A stretch of 64,000 nt of DNA from Rhodoferax ferrireducens (GTDB lineage Bacteria > Pseudomonadota > Gammaproteobacteria > Burkholderiales > Burkholderiaceae_C), in assembly GCF_003347515.1 (NCBI RefSeq), contig NZ_QEII01000298.1, forward strand, positions 1-64,000, read 5' to 3'. Both the position numbers and the translations under genes were made by a program. Under the pieces are notes generated by a model, which worked only from the letters and a program-made list of their open reading frames with translations, ran no database searches and was not told the origin of the DNA. Shown here one piece after another: positions 7,595 to 16,861 of this stretch; the stretch's first letter is position 1; each line of letters opens with the position of its first letter.

Positions 7595-8680
7595 ATGACA
7601 CCAACCCGCACCACGTCCCGCAAGAAGACGCTTGCCCTCATCGCCGTCATCGCCGCCGTCGGTGTGCTCGCCTACATGGGCTGGACCCGGCTCAAGCCGT
7701 CCGGCCCCGGCGAGGGCTTCGTCAGCGGCAACGGCCGCATCGAGGCCACAGAGATCGACATCGCGACCAAGCTGTCCGGCCGGCTCGAGCAGCTCCTCGT
7801 GCGCGAGGGTGATTTCGTCACCGTCGGCCAGCCGCTGGCGCGGATGCAGCTGGACACGCTGCACGCCCAGCGCGACGAAGCCGATGCCAGTCGCCAGCAG
7901 GCCGAGCATGGTGTGGCCGCGGCCGAAGCGCAGGTGGCCTTGCGCGAGGCCGATCACGCGGCGGCGCAGGCTCTGATCGCCCTGCGTGCCGCCGAGCTTG
8001 ACGCGGCGCAGCGCCGACTGACGCGCTCGCAGACCCTCTCGAAAGAAGGTGCGGCCTCGGTGCAGGAGCTGGATGACGACCGTGCCAAGGTGCGCGGTGC
8101 CGAGGCCGCGCTGAACGCCGCCCGCGCACAGGCCGCCGCAGCGCAGGCCGCAGTGAGAGCCGCGCAAGCGCAGATGGTCGGTGCCCGGTCCGGCGTCAAG
8201 GCCGCCACCGCCACGGAGGCGCGTGTGGAAGCCGACATCCGTGACAGCGAACTCACGGCGCCCCGCGACGGCCGCATCCAGTTCCGTGTTGCCCAAGCAG
8301 GCGAGGTGCTTGGCGCCGGTGGGCGCGTGCTCAATCTGCTCGACCTGTCGGATGTCTACATGACCTTCTTCGTGCCCGAGACCGTGGCCGGCCGCATCGC
8401 GCTGGGTAGCGAAGTGCGCATCGTGCTCGACGCCAGTCTCGGCACAGTTGTACCCGCCAGCGTCTCCTTCGTGGCCAGCCAGGCACAGTTCACGCCCAAG
8501 ACCGTGGAGACCGCCAGCGAGCGGACCAAGCTGATGTTCCGCGTGCGCGCGCAGATCGCGCCCGAACTGCTGCGCCGCAACCTGGAGCAGGTCAAGACCG
8601 GCGTGCCGGGCGTGGCGTGGATCAAGCTCGACCCAAATGCGGCCTGGCCCGCGTCGCTGTCGGCAAAGGTGGCCGAGTAA
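7595..8680 (+). CDS. HlyD-family periplasmic adaptor (YhiI-like)
   Basis: Membrane fusion protein of 361 residues linking an inner membrane ABC exporter to the outer membrane factor. It has a basic N-terminus and one membrane anchor (about residues 12-28), the barrel-sandwich half motif GNGRIEATEIDIATKLSGRL, a long alanine-rich coiled-coil hairpin (about 85-205), the second lipoyl half with TAPRDGRIQFRVAQAGEVLGAGG, and a beta-barrel with MTFFVPETVAGRIALGSEV. It starts 13 bases after the outer membrane factor gene and ends 3 bases before the ABC gene. The order adaptor, double ATPase/permease, permease matches the yhiI-rbbA-yhhJ arrangement of enterobacteria. The substrate is not known from sequence. 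Confidence 0.92.
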   Translation: MTPTRTTSRKKTLALIAVIAAVGVLAYMGWTRLKPSGPGEGFVSGNGRIEATEIDIATKLSGRLEQLLVREGDFVTVGQPLARMQLDTLHAQRDEADASRQQAEHGVAAAEAQVALREADHAAAQALIALRAAELDAAQRRLTRSQTLSKEGAASVQELDDDRAKVRGAEAALNAARAQAAAAQAAVRAAQAQMVGARSGVKAATATEARVEADIRDSELTAPRDGRIQFRVAQAGEVLGAGGRVLNLLDLSDVYMTFFVPETVAGRIALGSEVRIVLDASLGTVVPASVSFVASQAQFTPKTVETASERTKLMFRVRAQIAPELLRRNLEQVKTGVPGVAWIKLDPNAAWPASLSAKVAE

Positions 8681-8683
8681 GCC

Positions 8684-11443
8684 ATGTCCACCTCTCGCGC
8701 GTCACCCGTCGTCCGCCTCCAGGGCGTACGGCTGCATTACGGCAAAGTCGAAGCGCTGGCCGGCATCGACCTGGAGGTGCCGGCCGGGGGCATGATCGGC
8801 CTGATCGGTCCGGACGGCGTGGGCAAGTCCAGCCTGCTGTCGCTGGTCTCCGGCGCCCGCGCCGTGCAGGGCGGCACGGTTGAGACGCTCGGCGGCGACA
8901 TGCGCGATCGCCTCCACCGCGAGTCTGTGTGCACGCGCATCGCCTACATGCCGCAGGGCCTGGGCAAGAACCTGTATCCGACGCTGTCGGTGGAGGAGAA
9001 CCTGCAGTTCTTCGCGCGGCTGTTCGGCCACGACGCGGCTGAGCGTCGGCGGCGCATCGACGAGCTGACCCGTTCCACCGGCCTGCATCCGTTCCTCGAC
9101 CGGCCGGCCGGCAAGCTGTCCGGCGGCATGAAGCAAAAGCTCGGCCTGTGCTGCTCGCTGATCCACGACCCGGACCTGCTGATCCTCGACGAGCCGACCA
9201 CCGGTGTCGATCCGCTGGCACGCTCTCAGTTCTGGGACCTGATCGCGCGCATCCGCCGCCAACGCCCGGGCATGAGCGTGATCGTCGCCACCGCATACAT
9301 GGACGAAGCACAGCGCTTCGACTGGCTGGTGGCAATGGACGACGGAAAGGTGCTCGACACCGGAACTCCGCAGGAGTTGCTGCAGCGCACTGGCAGCGAT
9401 TCGCTGGAGACCGCCTTCATCCAACTGCTGCCCGAGGACAAGAAGCGCGGCTACGCGCCGGTGGTGATTCCACCGCTCGACGCCCACGAGGACGACATCG
9501 CGATCGAGGCGCGTGACCTGACCATGCGCTTCGGCGACTTCGTCGCGGTGGAACACGTCTCCTTCCGGATCCGCCGCGGCGAGATCTTCGGCTTCCTCGG
9601 CTCCAACGGCTGCGGCAAGTCGACCACGATGAAGATGCTGACCGGCCTGCTACCGGCCAGCGAGGGCCAGTCCTGGTTGTTCGGCCACGAAGTTGCCCCG
9701 AAGGACCTGGATACCCGTCGGCGCGTGGGTTACATGTCGCAGGCGTTCTCGCTCTACGGCGAATTGACCGTGCGCCAGAACCTGGAGCTGCACGCGCGCC
9801 TGTTTCACGTGCCTGAGGCGGAGATTCCTGCGCGCACGCGCGAGATGATCGAGCGCTTCGAGCTGCAGGCCTCGGAGGATGCGCTGCCAGACAGTCTGCC
9901 GCTCGGCATGCGCCAGCGCCTGTCCCTGGCAGTGGCGATGGTGCACAAGCCCGAGCTGCTGATCCTGGATGAGCCGACCTCGGGCGTGGACCCGATCGCG
10001 CGCGACAACTTCTGGCGCCTGCTGATCGAATTGTCGCGGCGCGACCGCGTCACAATCTTCATCTCCACCCATTTTATGAACGAGGCTGAGCGCTGCGACC
10101 GCATGTCGATGATGCATGCGGGCAAGGTCCTGGACAGCGACGCACCGGCGGCGCTGGTAACAAAGCGCGGCGCGAAATCGCTAGAAGACGCCTTCATCGG
10201 CTACCTCATCGAGGCAGGTGGAGACACGCCTGAACCGGACAAGGATCCGGAGGCGATGCCGCCGGTACAGGCAGAGACCGCAGTGAGCGCCCATGCCTCG
10301 CAGGGTCAGCGCGCCGGTTTCAGCCTGCAGCGCATGCTCAGCTACCTGTGGCGCGAGACGCTGGAGCTGCAACGCGATCGCGTGCGCGCCACGCTCGCGT
10401 TGGGCGGTTCGTTGATCCTGCTGATTGTGATCGGCTTCGGCGTCAGCAACGACGTCAACAACCTGCGCTACGCCGTGCTTGACCGTGACCAGACCACGCT
10501 CAGCCGCAATTACACGCTGGAGCTGTCCGGTTCGCGCTATTTCACAGAACGGGCACCACTCACTGACTACGCGGAGATCGACCGGCGCATGCGCAGCGGC
10601 GAGCTGGCACTGGCCATCGAGATCCCTCCCGGCTTCGCGCACGACGTGCAGCGCGGAAAATCGGTCGCCATCGGTGCCTGGTTCGACGGTGCCATGCCCC
10701 AGCGCGCCGAAACCGTACAGGGCTATATCCGCGGCATGCACCAGCACTGGCTGGCCGACCAGGCACGCATGCAGGCCAGTTCTACGGCTCGCGCAGGCGA
10801 GATTTCCGTGCAAAGCCGCTACCGCTACAACCCCGACGTCAAGAGTCTGCCGGCCATGGTGCCCGCCGTGATCCCAATGTTGCTGCTGATGCTGCCAGCC
10901 ATGCTTACGGCGCTGGCGGTGGTGCGTGAGAAGGAAGTCGGCTCGATCATCAACCTCTACGTCACGCCAGTCACCCGCACTGAGTTCCTGCTCGGCAAGC
11001 AGCTGCCCTACGTGGGCCTGGCGATGATCAACTTCGCGCTGATGCTGTTGCTGACCGTGACCATCTTCGGCGTGCCCGTCACCGGCAGCGTGCTGGCGCT
11101 GACACTGGCGATGCTGATCTACTGCATCTGCGCCACCGGCATGGGGTTGCTTGCCTCGGCCGTGACCAAGAGCCAGATCGCCGCCATGCTTATCGCCATG
11201 GTCGGTACCATCATTCCGGCCACCAAGTTCTGCGGCATGACCGATCCGGTGTCCTCACTGGACGGCGTGGGCCGGATGATCGGCGAGATCCACCCGGTCA
11301 ACTACATGTTCACCATCAGCCGGGGTGCCTTCAACAAGGCGCTGGCCTTTGGCGATCTGCTGCCGTCGATGTGGCCAATGCTGCTGGCGGTGCCGGTCAT
11401 CCTCGGCACCGCGATCGCGCTGCTGAAGAAACAGGAGCGTTGA
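8684..11443 (+). CDS. rbbA: RbbA-type ABC exporter: two ATPase domains fused to a permease
   Basis: A 919-residue fusion with two ABC ATPase domains followed by an ABC-2 membrane domain. The first ATPase (about 5-240) has GPDGVGKSS, signature LSGGMKQKL and [13 protein letters not shown]. The second (about 265-505) has [10 protein letters not shown], a degenerate signature [12 protein letters not shown], and [13 protein letters not shown]. From about 560 on lies the permease half with a first membrane helix, a large extracytoplasmic loop and a cluster of five helices (about 725-915). E. coli RbbA has the same architecture and was also described as ribosome-associated. Here the neighbouring adaptor and duct point to an efflux role. 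It ends one base before the next permease gene. Confidence 0.9.
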   Translation: MSTSRASPVVRLQGVRLHYGKVEALAGIDLEVPAGGMIGLIGPDGVGKSSLLSLVSGARAVQGGTVETLGGDMRDRLHRESVCTRIAYMPQGLGKNLYPTLSVEENLQFFARLFGHDAAERRRRIDELTRSTGLHPFLDRPAGKLSGGMKQKLGLCCSLIHDPDLLILDEPTTGVDPLARSQFWDLIARIRRQRPGMSVIVATAYMDEAQRFDWLVAMDDGKVLDTGTPQELLQRTGSDSLETAFIQLLPEDKKRGYAPVVIPPLDAHEDDIAIEARDLTMRFGDFVAVEHVSFRIRRGEIFGFLGSNGCGKSTTMKMLTGLLPASEGQSWLFGHEVAPKDLDTRRRVGYMSQAFSLYGELTVRQNLELHARLFHVPEAEIPARTREMIERFELQASEDALPDSLPLGMRQRLSLAVAMVHKPELLILDEPTSGVDPIARDNFWRLLIELSRRDRVTIFISTHFMNEAERCDRMSMMHAGKVLDSDAPAALVTKRGAKSLEDAFIGYLIEAGGDTPEPDKDPEAMPPVQAETAVSAHASQGQRAGFSLQRMLSYLWRETLELQRDRVRATLALGGSLILLIVIGFGVSNDVNNLRYAVLDRDQTTLSRNYTLELSGSRYFTERAPLTDYAEIDRRMRSGELALAIEIPPGFAHDVQRGKSVAIGAWFDGAMPQRAETVQGYIRGMHQHWLADQARMQASSTARAGEISVQSRYRYNPDVKSLPAMVPAVIPMLLLMLPAMLTALAVVREKEVGSIINLYVTPVTRTEFLLGKQLPYVGLAMINFALMLLLTVTIFGVPVTGSVLALTLAMLIYCICATGMGLLASAVTKSQIAAMLIAMVGTIIPATKFCGMTDPVSSLDGVGRMIGEIHPVNYMFTISRGAFNKALAFGDLLPSMWPMLLAVPVILGTAIALLKKQER

Positions 11444-11444
11444 C

Positions 11445-12569
11445 ATGCGGATGCTGGCAAACATCTATAGGTTAGGCATCAAGGAACTCTGGAGCCTGCG
11501 GCGCGACACGATGATGCTGGCGCTGATCGTGTTCACCTTCACGCTCTCGGTGTACTCCTCGGCGTCCTCCAGCCCACCGACGCTGAACAACGCGCCGATC
11601 GCCATCGTGGACGAGGACCACTCGCAGTTGTCGCAGCGGATCGCCTCGGCCTTCTACCCCCCTAAGTTCAAGTCGCCGGCGTTGATCACGCATGCGGAGG
11701 TGGACGAGGGCATGGACAAGGGAGCCTACACCTTCGTGCTGAACATCCCTGTCAATTTCCAGCGCGACGTGCTGGCCGGACGCAGCGCCGAAATCCAGCT
11801 CAACACCGATGCCACGCGCATGAGCCAGGCTTTCCTCGGCAGCGGCTACATCCAGCAGATGGTGATGGGCGAGATCAGCGAATTCGTCAACCGTTACCGC
11901 GGACAGGTCGTGCCCGCCATCGATCTGGAGCAGCGCGCTCTGTTCAACCCGTCGCTCGACAAGTCCTGGTTCGACAGCCTGTCGCAGATCGTCAACCAGA
12001 TCACGATGATCTCGATCATCCTGACGGGCGCGGCGCTCATCCGCGAGCGCGAGCATGGCACCATTGAGCATCTACTGGTAATGCCGGTCACGCCCATCGA
12101 GATCATGCTGGCCAAGATCTGGTCCATGGGATTGGTAGTCCTGCTGGCCTCGATCCTGTCGCTGAACCTCGTCGTACGCGGCCTGCTTAACGTCCCGGTG
12201 CAGGGCTCGCTAACACTGTTCTTCACCGGTGCCGCGCTGCACCTGTTCGCCACCACTTCGATGGGCATCTTCATGGCGACCGTGGCGCGCAACATGCCTC
12301 AGTTCGGCATGCTCGTCGTGCTGACGCTGCTTCCGCTGCAAATGCTGTCCGGCGGCAACTCACCGCGCGAGAGCATGCCCCAGCTGCTGCAGAACATCAT
12401 GCTGGTCGCGCCCACCACGCACTTCGTCGAGCTAGGACAGTCCGTGCTGTTCCGTGGCGCCGGCATCGAAGTGGTGTGGGTGCAGCTGCTGGCCTTGGCG
12501 TTGATCGGCACCGCACTGTTCTCACTGTCGCTGATGCGCTTTCGCAGGACCATCAGCCAGATGGCTTGA
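11445..12569 (+). CDS. yhhJ: ABC-2 type permease (YhhJ-like), last gene of the efflux cassette
   Basis: Inner-membrane permease of 374 residues with the ABC-2 layout: one N-terminal helix (about 22-42), a long periplasmic domain (about 45-180), then five helices (about 180-370). It includes the conserved EREHGTIEHLLVMPVTPIEIMLAK coupling segment (in two parts, EREHGTIEHLLVMPV and TPIEIMLAK) and the GGNSPRESMP loop. It starts one base after the stop of the RbbA-type gene, so the two are translationally linked and most likely pair as the transmembrane half-complex. Nothing in the gene appears broken. The region after its stop is gene debris, so this is the end of the cassette. Confidence 0.92.
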   Translation: MRMLANIYRLGIKELWSLRRDTMMLALIVFTFTLSVYSSASSSPPTLNNAPIAIVDEDHSQLSQRIASAFYPPKFKSPALITHAEVDEGMDKGAYTFVLNIPVNFQRDVLAGRSAEIQLNTDATRMSQAFLGSGYIQQMVMGEISEFVNRYRGQVVPAIDLEQRALFNPSLDKSWFDSLSQIVNQITMISIILTGAALIREREHGTIEHLLVMPVTPIEIMLAKIWSMGLVVLLASILSLNLVVRGLLNVPVQGSLTLFFTGAALHLFATTSMGIFMATVARNMPQFGMLVVLTLLPLQMLSGGNSPRESMPQLLQNIMLVAPTTHFVELGQSVLFRGAGIEVVWVQLLALALIGTALFSLSLMRFRRTISQMA

Positions 12570-12634
12570 AGCGGTGTGGCCCAGATCGCTCCAGTTGGCA
12601 GTTTGTCGCACGCCCAATCCATTCCAGTTCTCAG

Positions 12635-12667
12635 GAGGATACCCACATGCTAGGCACCGACGCTTGA
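12635..12667 (+). other. Strong ribosome binding site with a six-codon stub ORF
   Basis: A near-perfect Shine-Dalgarno sequence, CAGGAGG (12632-12638), stands 8 bases before an ATG at 12647. The reading frame has only six codons (MLGTDA) before TGA. This looks like the start of a gene whose body has been lost, or a tiny leader. The rest of 12670-12785 gave no recognisable coding frame. Confidence 0.4.
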
Positions 12668-12788
12668 CCGCGAGTGGTTATCCACCGCCGATCGCGAGGC
12701 TTGCCACGCGCGTATTTGGACAGAACTGCATCGTTGGGATCGAGGGCCCAAGCCTACTGAAAAATCAATAGCCTGTCACGAGCCGCAT

Positions 12789-12970
12789 TCAAGTCCGAAA
12801 GAATCGCAGCAAATTCTCGGCCAGTAGGACTGGTTGTTCTTCTGGGATGTAATGCCCCGAGCGCGGTATCAACACGGCGTCTGCTGCGCCACGTCGCGAA
12901 CCGAATTCATCCAATCCTCCCCATAGGCGTGGGCTGCCGCAATGGTTTGAGTAGGTAGGTGTCAATTCCT
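12789..12970 (-). pseudogene. Remnant of an alpha/beta-hydrolase gene (C-terminal end)
   Basis: On the minus strand the last 30 residues, IPRSGHYIPEEQPVLLAENLL plus RFFRT in two adjoining parts, are the catalytic-His end of an alpha/beta hydrolase of the epoxide-hydrolase/haloalkane type (SGH followed by PEEQP). Upstream the matching sequence (AHAYGEDWMNSVRDVAQ) continues in another frame, so there is a frameshift near 12895. The remaining 250 or so residues are absent. It is a dead 3' fragment pointing toward the efflux cassette. Confidence 0.55.
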
Positions 12971-13006
12971 CTGCATTGGGGCCGTTCAGCGGCCGCATTC
13001 ACGACC

Positions 13007-13109
13007 TTGTTTACGACTTTACAAATTGGCATCTGAAAATCGCCTGCCCGCAAACCCGCATGGATGCTAGAGCCGTGTTTACGACTTTAATAACTTGTTT
13101 ACGACTTTA
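13007..13109 (+). repeat. Three direct copies of a 14-bp repeat downstream of glmS (possible Tn7-like end)
   Basis: TGTTTACGACTTTA occurs exactly at 13008-13021, 13076-13089 and 13096-13109. The last copy ends 36 bases from the glmS stop codon. Tn7 and relatives insert about 25 bases downstream of glmS, and their ends carry several direct copies of a transposase (TnsB) binding site, so position and structure both fit a remnant Tn7-like end. No tns gene or matching opposite end was seen in the window, and no terminal TGT/ACA was fixed. Other explanations are regulatory repeats or chance iteration. Confidence 0.5.
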
Positions 13110-13145
13110 ATTGCTCGGAATACCACGCATCGCGTCGGCCCCACC

Positions 13146-15011
13146 CTACTCCACCGTCACACTTTTCGCCAAATTACGGGGTTTATCGACATCAGTCCCC
13201 TTCGCACAAGCGGTGTGATACGCCAGCAATTGCAGAGGCACCACATGCAGAAGCGGCGACAGCTCGCCGTAGTGCTCGGGCATGCGGATGACGTGCAGGC
13301 CTTCGCCCGACTCGATGCGGGTGTCGGCGTCGGCCAGCACATACAGCACGCCGCCGCGCGCCCGCACCTCGTGCATATTGCTCTTCAGCTTTTCCAGCAG
13401 CGCGTCGTTGGGCGCCACGGTCACGACCGGCATGGCGCTGGTCACCAGCGCCAGCGGGCCGTGTTTGAGTTCCCCAGCCGGATAGGCCTCAGCGTGGATG
13501 TAGCTGATTTCCTTGAGCTTGAGTGCGCCTTCCATCGCAATCGGGTAGTGCAAACCGCGGCCCAGAAATAGCGCGTTCTCCTTTTTGGCGAAGTCTTCAG
13601 ACCAGGCAATCACCTGCGGCTCCAGCGCCAGCACCGCTTGCAAGGCGGTCGGCAGGTGCCGCAGGGCTTTGAGGTGGCGCGCCTCTTCAGCCTCGCTGAG
13701 GCGCCCCTTGGCTTGCATCAGCGCCAGCGTCAGCAGGAACAGGCCGGCCAACTGCGCGGTAAAGGCCTTGGTGGAGGCCACACCGATCTCGATGCCGGCG
13801 CGGGTGATGTAGGCCAACTCGCATTCACGCACCATGGCGCTGCTGGCCACGTTGCAAATGGTCAGGGTGTGGGTCATGCCCAGGCTTTGCGCATGGCGCA
13901 GTGCCGCCAGCGTGTCGGCCGTCTCGCCGGATTGGGTGATAGTGACCACCAGGGTGCGGGGATTGGGAACCGAATCCCGGTAGCGGTATTCGCTGGCCAC
14001 CTCTACCTGGGTGGGGATTTTGGCAATGCTCTCCAGCCAGTATTTGGCGGTGCAACCGCTGTAGTAGCTGGTGCCGCAGGCCAGTATCAGGACCGAGTCA
14101 ATGTCCTTGAACACTCGTGCTGCGCTGACGCTGCCATCAAACAGCTCGGGCACGATGCTGTCAATACCTTCCAGCGTGTCGGCAATGGCGCGCGGTTGCT
14201 CAAAAATCTCCTTTTGCATGTAATGGCGGTAAGGACCCAACTCCGCCGCGCCGCTGTGCGCCATCACGGTTTTAACCGGCCGTTCAGCGGATGCAACGGC
14301 TTTGTGGTTCTTATCCACCAGCCAGTATTTGCCCAGCTGAATGTCCACCACGTCGCCTTCTTCGAGGTACACAATTTGGTCGGTCACACCGGCCAGGGCC
14401 ATGGCATCGCTGGCCAGAAAATGCTCTTGCCCATCTTTGCCCACGCCCAAAATCAGGGGCGAACCCGCCCGTGCGCCGATCAGGCGATGTGGCTCGTCTT
14501 TGCAGAACACGGCAATGGCGTATGCCCCGTGCAGCTGCTTGATCGCGGCCTTGACCGCTTCGAACAAGTCGCCGTCGTACAGGTTGTCGATCAGGTGGGC
14601 GATCACTTCCGTATCGGTTTGGCTCTGGAACACATAGCCCTTGGCCTGGAGCATGGCCCGCAGCTCATCGTGGTTTTCAATGATGCCGTTGTGCACCAGC
14701 GCCACGCGGCCGGCCCGGGTAGCGGCGTCCGCCCCCGTGCCGTTGCTGAAATGGGGGTGTGCGTTGCAGACCACCGGCGCACCGTGCGTGGCCCAGCGTG
14801 TATGGGCAATACCGGTCATGCCTTCGAGCTTGCTGGCGTTTACTTGTTCCGCCAGTTCCGCCACGCGGGAGGTACTGCGGGCTCGCTGCAAACCGTTGGC
14901 ATACACCGCCACACCGCAGGAGTCATAACCACGGTATTCAAGACGCGCCAGACCCTGCACCAAGATGGGAACGATATTGCGAGTAGAAACCGCACCGACA
15001 ATGCCACACAT
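13146..15011 (-). CDS. glmS: Glutamine-fructose-6-phosphate aminotransferase (isomerizing)
   Basis: GlmS makes glucosamine-6-phosphate from fructose-6-phosphate and glutamine, the first step toward UDP-GlcNAc for cell wall and lipopolysaccharide. The 621-residue protein starts MCGIVGAVS, exposing the catalytic Cys2 of the glutaminase domain. HTRWATHG and [10 protein letters not shown] follow, then two SIS domains ([34 protein letters not shown]) and the C-terminal [12 protein letters not shown]. The start has a good ribosome binding site (CAGGAG). The 3' end contains the conserved segment that TnsD-type proteins recognise. The partner enzyme GlmU is encoded 6 kb away on the same strand. A long open frame on the opposite strand is a shadow. 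Confidence 0.98.
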   Translation of the reverse strand: MCGIVGAVSTRNIVPILVQGLARLEYRGYDSCGVAVYANGLQRARSTSRVAELAEQVNASKLEGMTGIAHTRWATHGAPVVCNAHPHFSNGTGADAATRAGRVALVHNGIIENHDELRAMLQAKGYVFQSQTDTEVIAHLIDNLYDGDLFEAVKAAIKQLHGAYAIAVFCKDEPHRLIGARAGSPLILGVGKDGQEHFLASDAMALAGVTDQIVYLEEGDVVDIQLGKYWLVDKNHKAVASAERPVKTVMAHSGAAELGPYRHYMQKEIFEQPRAIADTLEGIDSIVPELFDGSVSAARVFKDIDSVLILACGTSYYSGCTAKYWLESIAKIPTQVEVASEYRYRDSVPNPRTLVVTITQSGETADTLAALRHAQSLGMTHTLTICNVASSAMVRECELAYITRAGIEIGVASTKAFTAQLAGLFLLTLALMQAKGRLSEAEEARHLKALRHLPTALQAVLALEPQVIAWSEDFAKKENALFLGRGLHYPIAMEGALKLKEISYIHAEAYPAGELKHGPLALVTSAMPVVTVAPNDALLEKLKSNMHEVRARGGVLYVLADADTRIESGEGLHVIRMPEHYGELSPLLHVVPLQLLAYHTACAKGTDVDKPRNLAKSVTVE

Positions 15012-15309
15012 AGACTGCTCCTGAAATTAATGGCGCAATGGTAGAAGCATGAGCAAGAAATATGCAGTTGAATTTCGACTATATTTGGATTTATATTTCA
15101 TAAGTAATTAAATAGTAATATTTATTTCAAAAATTAAATAAAAAAGAAATAATTAACTAAACTCACAGAAAATAGCCAACCGCTGGTGCGGCAAGTAAAA
15201 CTACCTAGGTTCTAACCCGCTAACGCAGCACAGGACCGCCCCTTACCATGCAATTTCGTGTTGCGGGCTTGTTGTCCCGTCAATTCAGACTGTGTAGCGG
15301 GAGACCAAT
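15012..15309. other. Divergent intergenic region between glmS and livG with an AT-rich block
   Basis: About 120 bases (15055-15175) are strongly AT-rich, with runs such as AAATTAAATAAAAAAG, against a GC-rich background. This could hold UP elements or a nucleoid-protein binding site for the divergent glmS and liv promoters. No specific operator, terminator or RNA structure could be identified. The stretch 15180-15300 shows no clear gene. Confidence 0.4.
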
Positions 15310-16083
15310 TTGTCAGCGGAGTTCATTCTTGAAACGCGTGGTTTGACCAAGGAATTCAAGGGATTCGTGGCCGTTAACCAAGTGAACCTGAAGGTTAAGC
15401 GCGGACACATTCATGCGCTGATTGGCCCCAACGGCGCAGGCAAAACCACCTTCTTCAACCTGCTGACCAAATTTCTGCACCCGACCGCCGGCACCATCAC
15501 CTTCAACGACATCGACATCACCTCTGAGCAGCCCGCGCAAACGGCACGGCGCGGCATCGTCCGCTCCTTCCAGATCTCGGCGGTGTTTCCGCATATGTCG
15601 GTACTGGAGAACGTTCGCGCTGCGCTGCAGCGCAATCTGGGCACCTCGTTCCATTTCTGGAAAGCCGAACGCACCCTGACTCACTTGCACGAGCGCGTCC
15701 ATGCGTTGCTGACTGAGGTTGATCTGCAGGACTTTGCCCACGAGTTGGCCGTCAACCTGCCCTATGGCCGCAAACGCGCCCTGGAACTGGCCACGACCCT
15801 GGCGCTGGAGCCCGAGCTGATGCTGCTGGACGAACCCACCCAGGGCATGGGCCACGAAGACGTGGACCGCGTCACGCAGTTGATCAAAAAAGTCTCTGCC
15901 GGTCGCACCATTTTGATGGTGGAACACAACATGAATGTGGTGTCGTCGATTGCCGACCGCATCACGGTGCTGCAGCGCGGCGCCATCATTGCGGACGGCC
16001 CGTATGCAGACGTTTCCAAAAATCCGCTGGTGATTGAAGCCTATATGGGTACCGTCAACACCGAACTGCAGGGCGCTCATTGA
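15310..16083 (+). CDS. livG: Branched-chain amino-acid-type ABC importer, ATPase LivG
   Basis: First ATPase of a five-gene HAAT-type importer. The 257-residue protein has Walker A GPNGAGKTT (about residue 37), the LivG-specific RSFQISAVFPHMSVLENV region, a signature that reads LPYGRKRALELA instead of LSGGQ, as is usual in LivG, Walker B LMLLDEPTQGMG and the switch His in MVEHNM. The start is TTG at 15310, supported by GCGGGAG 7 bases upstream and by alignment with the family N-terminus; no ATG fits. Its stop overlaps the start of livF. Substrates of such systems range from branched-chain amino acids to urea, amides and aromatic acids, so LivG alone does not fix the ligand. Confidence 0.93.
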   Translation: MSAEFILETRGLTKEFKGFVAVNQVNLKVKRGHIHALIGPNGAGKTTFFNLLTKFLHPTAGTITFNDIDITSEQPAQTARRGIVRSFQISAVFPHMSVLENVRAALQRNLGTSFHFWKAERTLTHLHERVHALLTEVDLQDFAHELAVNLPYGRKRALELATTLALEPELMLLDEPTQGMGHEDVDRVTQLIKKVSAGRTILMVEHNMNVVSSIADRITVLQRGAIIADGPYADVSKNPLVIEAYMGTVNTELQGAH

Positions 16084-16787
16084 TGAAAAAGGAGTTGCTG
16101 CGCATCGAAGACCTGCACGCCTGGTATGGCGAGTCACACATCCTGCATGGCGTGAACCTCACGGTGAACGAAGGTGAAGTTGTCACCCTGCTGGGGCGCA
16201 ACGGCGCCGGGCGCACCACCACCATGCGCGCCATCGTCGGCCTGACCGGCTCGCGCAAAGGCTCCATCAAGATCAATGGCGTCGAGACCATCAAAATGGC
16301 GCCGCACAAGGTGGCCCATCTTGGCGTTGGCTATTGCCCGGAAGAGCGCGGCATTTTTGCCAGCCTGACGGCCGAAGAAAACCTGATGCTGCCACCCAGC
16401 CTGGCACCCGGCGGCATGAGCGTTGAAGAAATTTACGGCATGTTTCCCAACCTGCAGGAGCGCGCAACCAGCCCCGGCACCCGCCTCTCAGGTGGCGAGC
16501 AGCAGATGCTGGCGGTGGCGCGCATTTTGCGCACCGGCGCGCGCCTGCTTCTGCTCGATGAAATCTCGGAAGGCCTGGCGCCGGTGATTGTGCAAAAGCT
16601 GGCCGAGATGATTCTCACGCTCAAGGCCAAGGGCTACACCATCGTGCTGGTGGAACAAAACTTCCGCTTTGCCGCGCCGCTGGCCGACCGTTTTTACGTG
16701 ATGGAGCACGGCGCCATCGTCAAACAGTTTGAACAAGCCGAACTGGCCCAGAACATGGGCATGCTGCAGGAATTCCTGGGCGTTTGA
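16083..16787 (+). CDS. livF: Branched-chain amino-acid-type ABC importer, ATPase LivF
   Basis: Second ATPase, 234 residues. Walker A reads GRNGAGRTTT, with Arg in place of the usual Lys. This substitution is, to my knowledge, common in LivF proteins of beta-proteobacteria and need not mean loss of activity. The signature is LSGGEQQMLAVARIL and Walker B LLLLDEISEGLAP, with His-loop replaced by Gln in LVEQNF, as normal for LivF. The ATG at 16083 overlaps the livG stop (TGATG), so the two ATPases are translationally coupled and should assemble as a heterodimer on LivH/LivM. Confidence 0.93.
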   Translation: MKKELLRIEDLHAWYGESHILHGVNLTVNEGEVVTLLGRNGAGRTTTMRAIVGLTGSRKGSIKINGVETIKMAPHKVAHLGVGYCPEERGIFASLTAEENLMLPPSLAPGGMSVEEIYGMFPNLQERATSPGTRLSGGEQQMLAVARILRTGARLLLLDEISEGLAPVIVQKLAEMILTLKAKGYTIVLVEQNFRFAAPLADRFYVMEHGAIVKQFEQAELAQNMGMLQEFLGV

Positions 16788-16861
16788 CAACACATGCCTG
16801 GCCCGCCGATCATCCCGATTTTTCACCCCGCGCTTCGACCCTCAACTCATCAGGAAACACC

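Noticed and set aside
13638-15044. Open frame of 468 codons on the plus strand opposite glmS
   Set aside because: It is antisense to a certain gene, low in recognisable motifs and rich in Gly/His/Gln as expected of the complement of a GC-rich gene.
16190-16230. Arg instead of Lys in LivF Walker A as a lesion
   Set aside because: This variant is, as far as I recall, common in LivF of related bacteria and the remaining motifs are intact.
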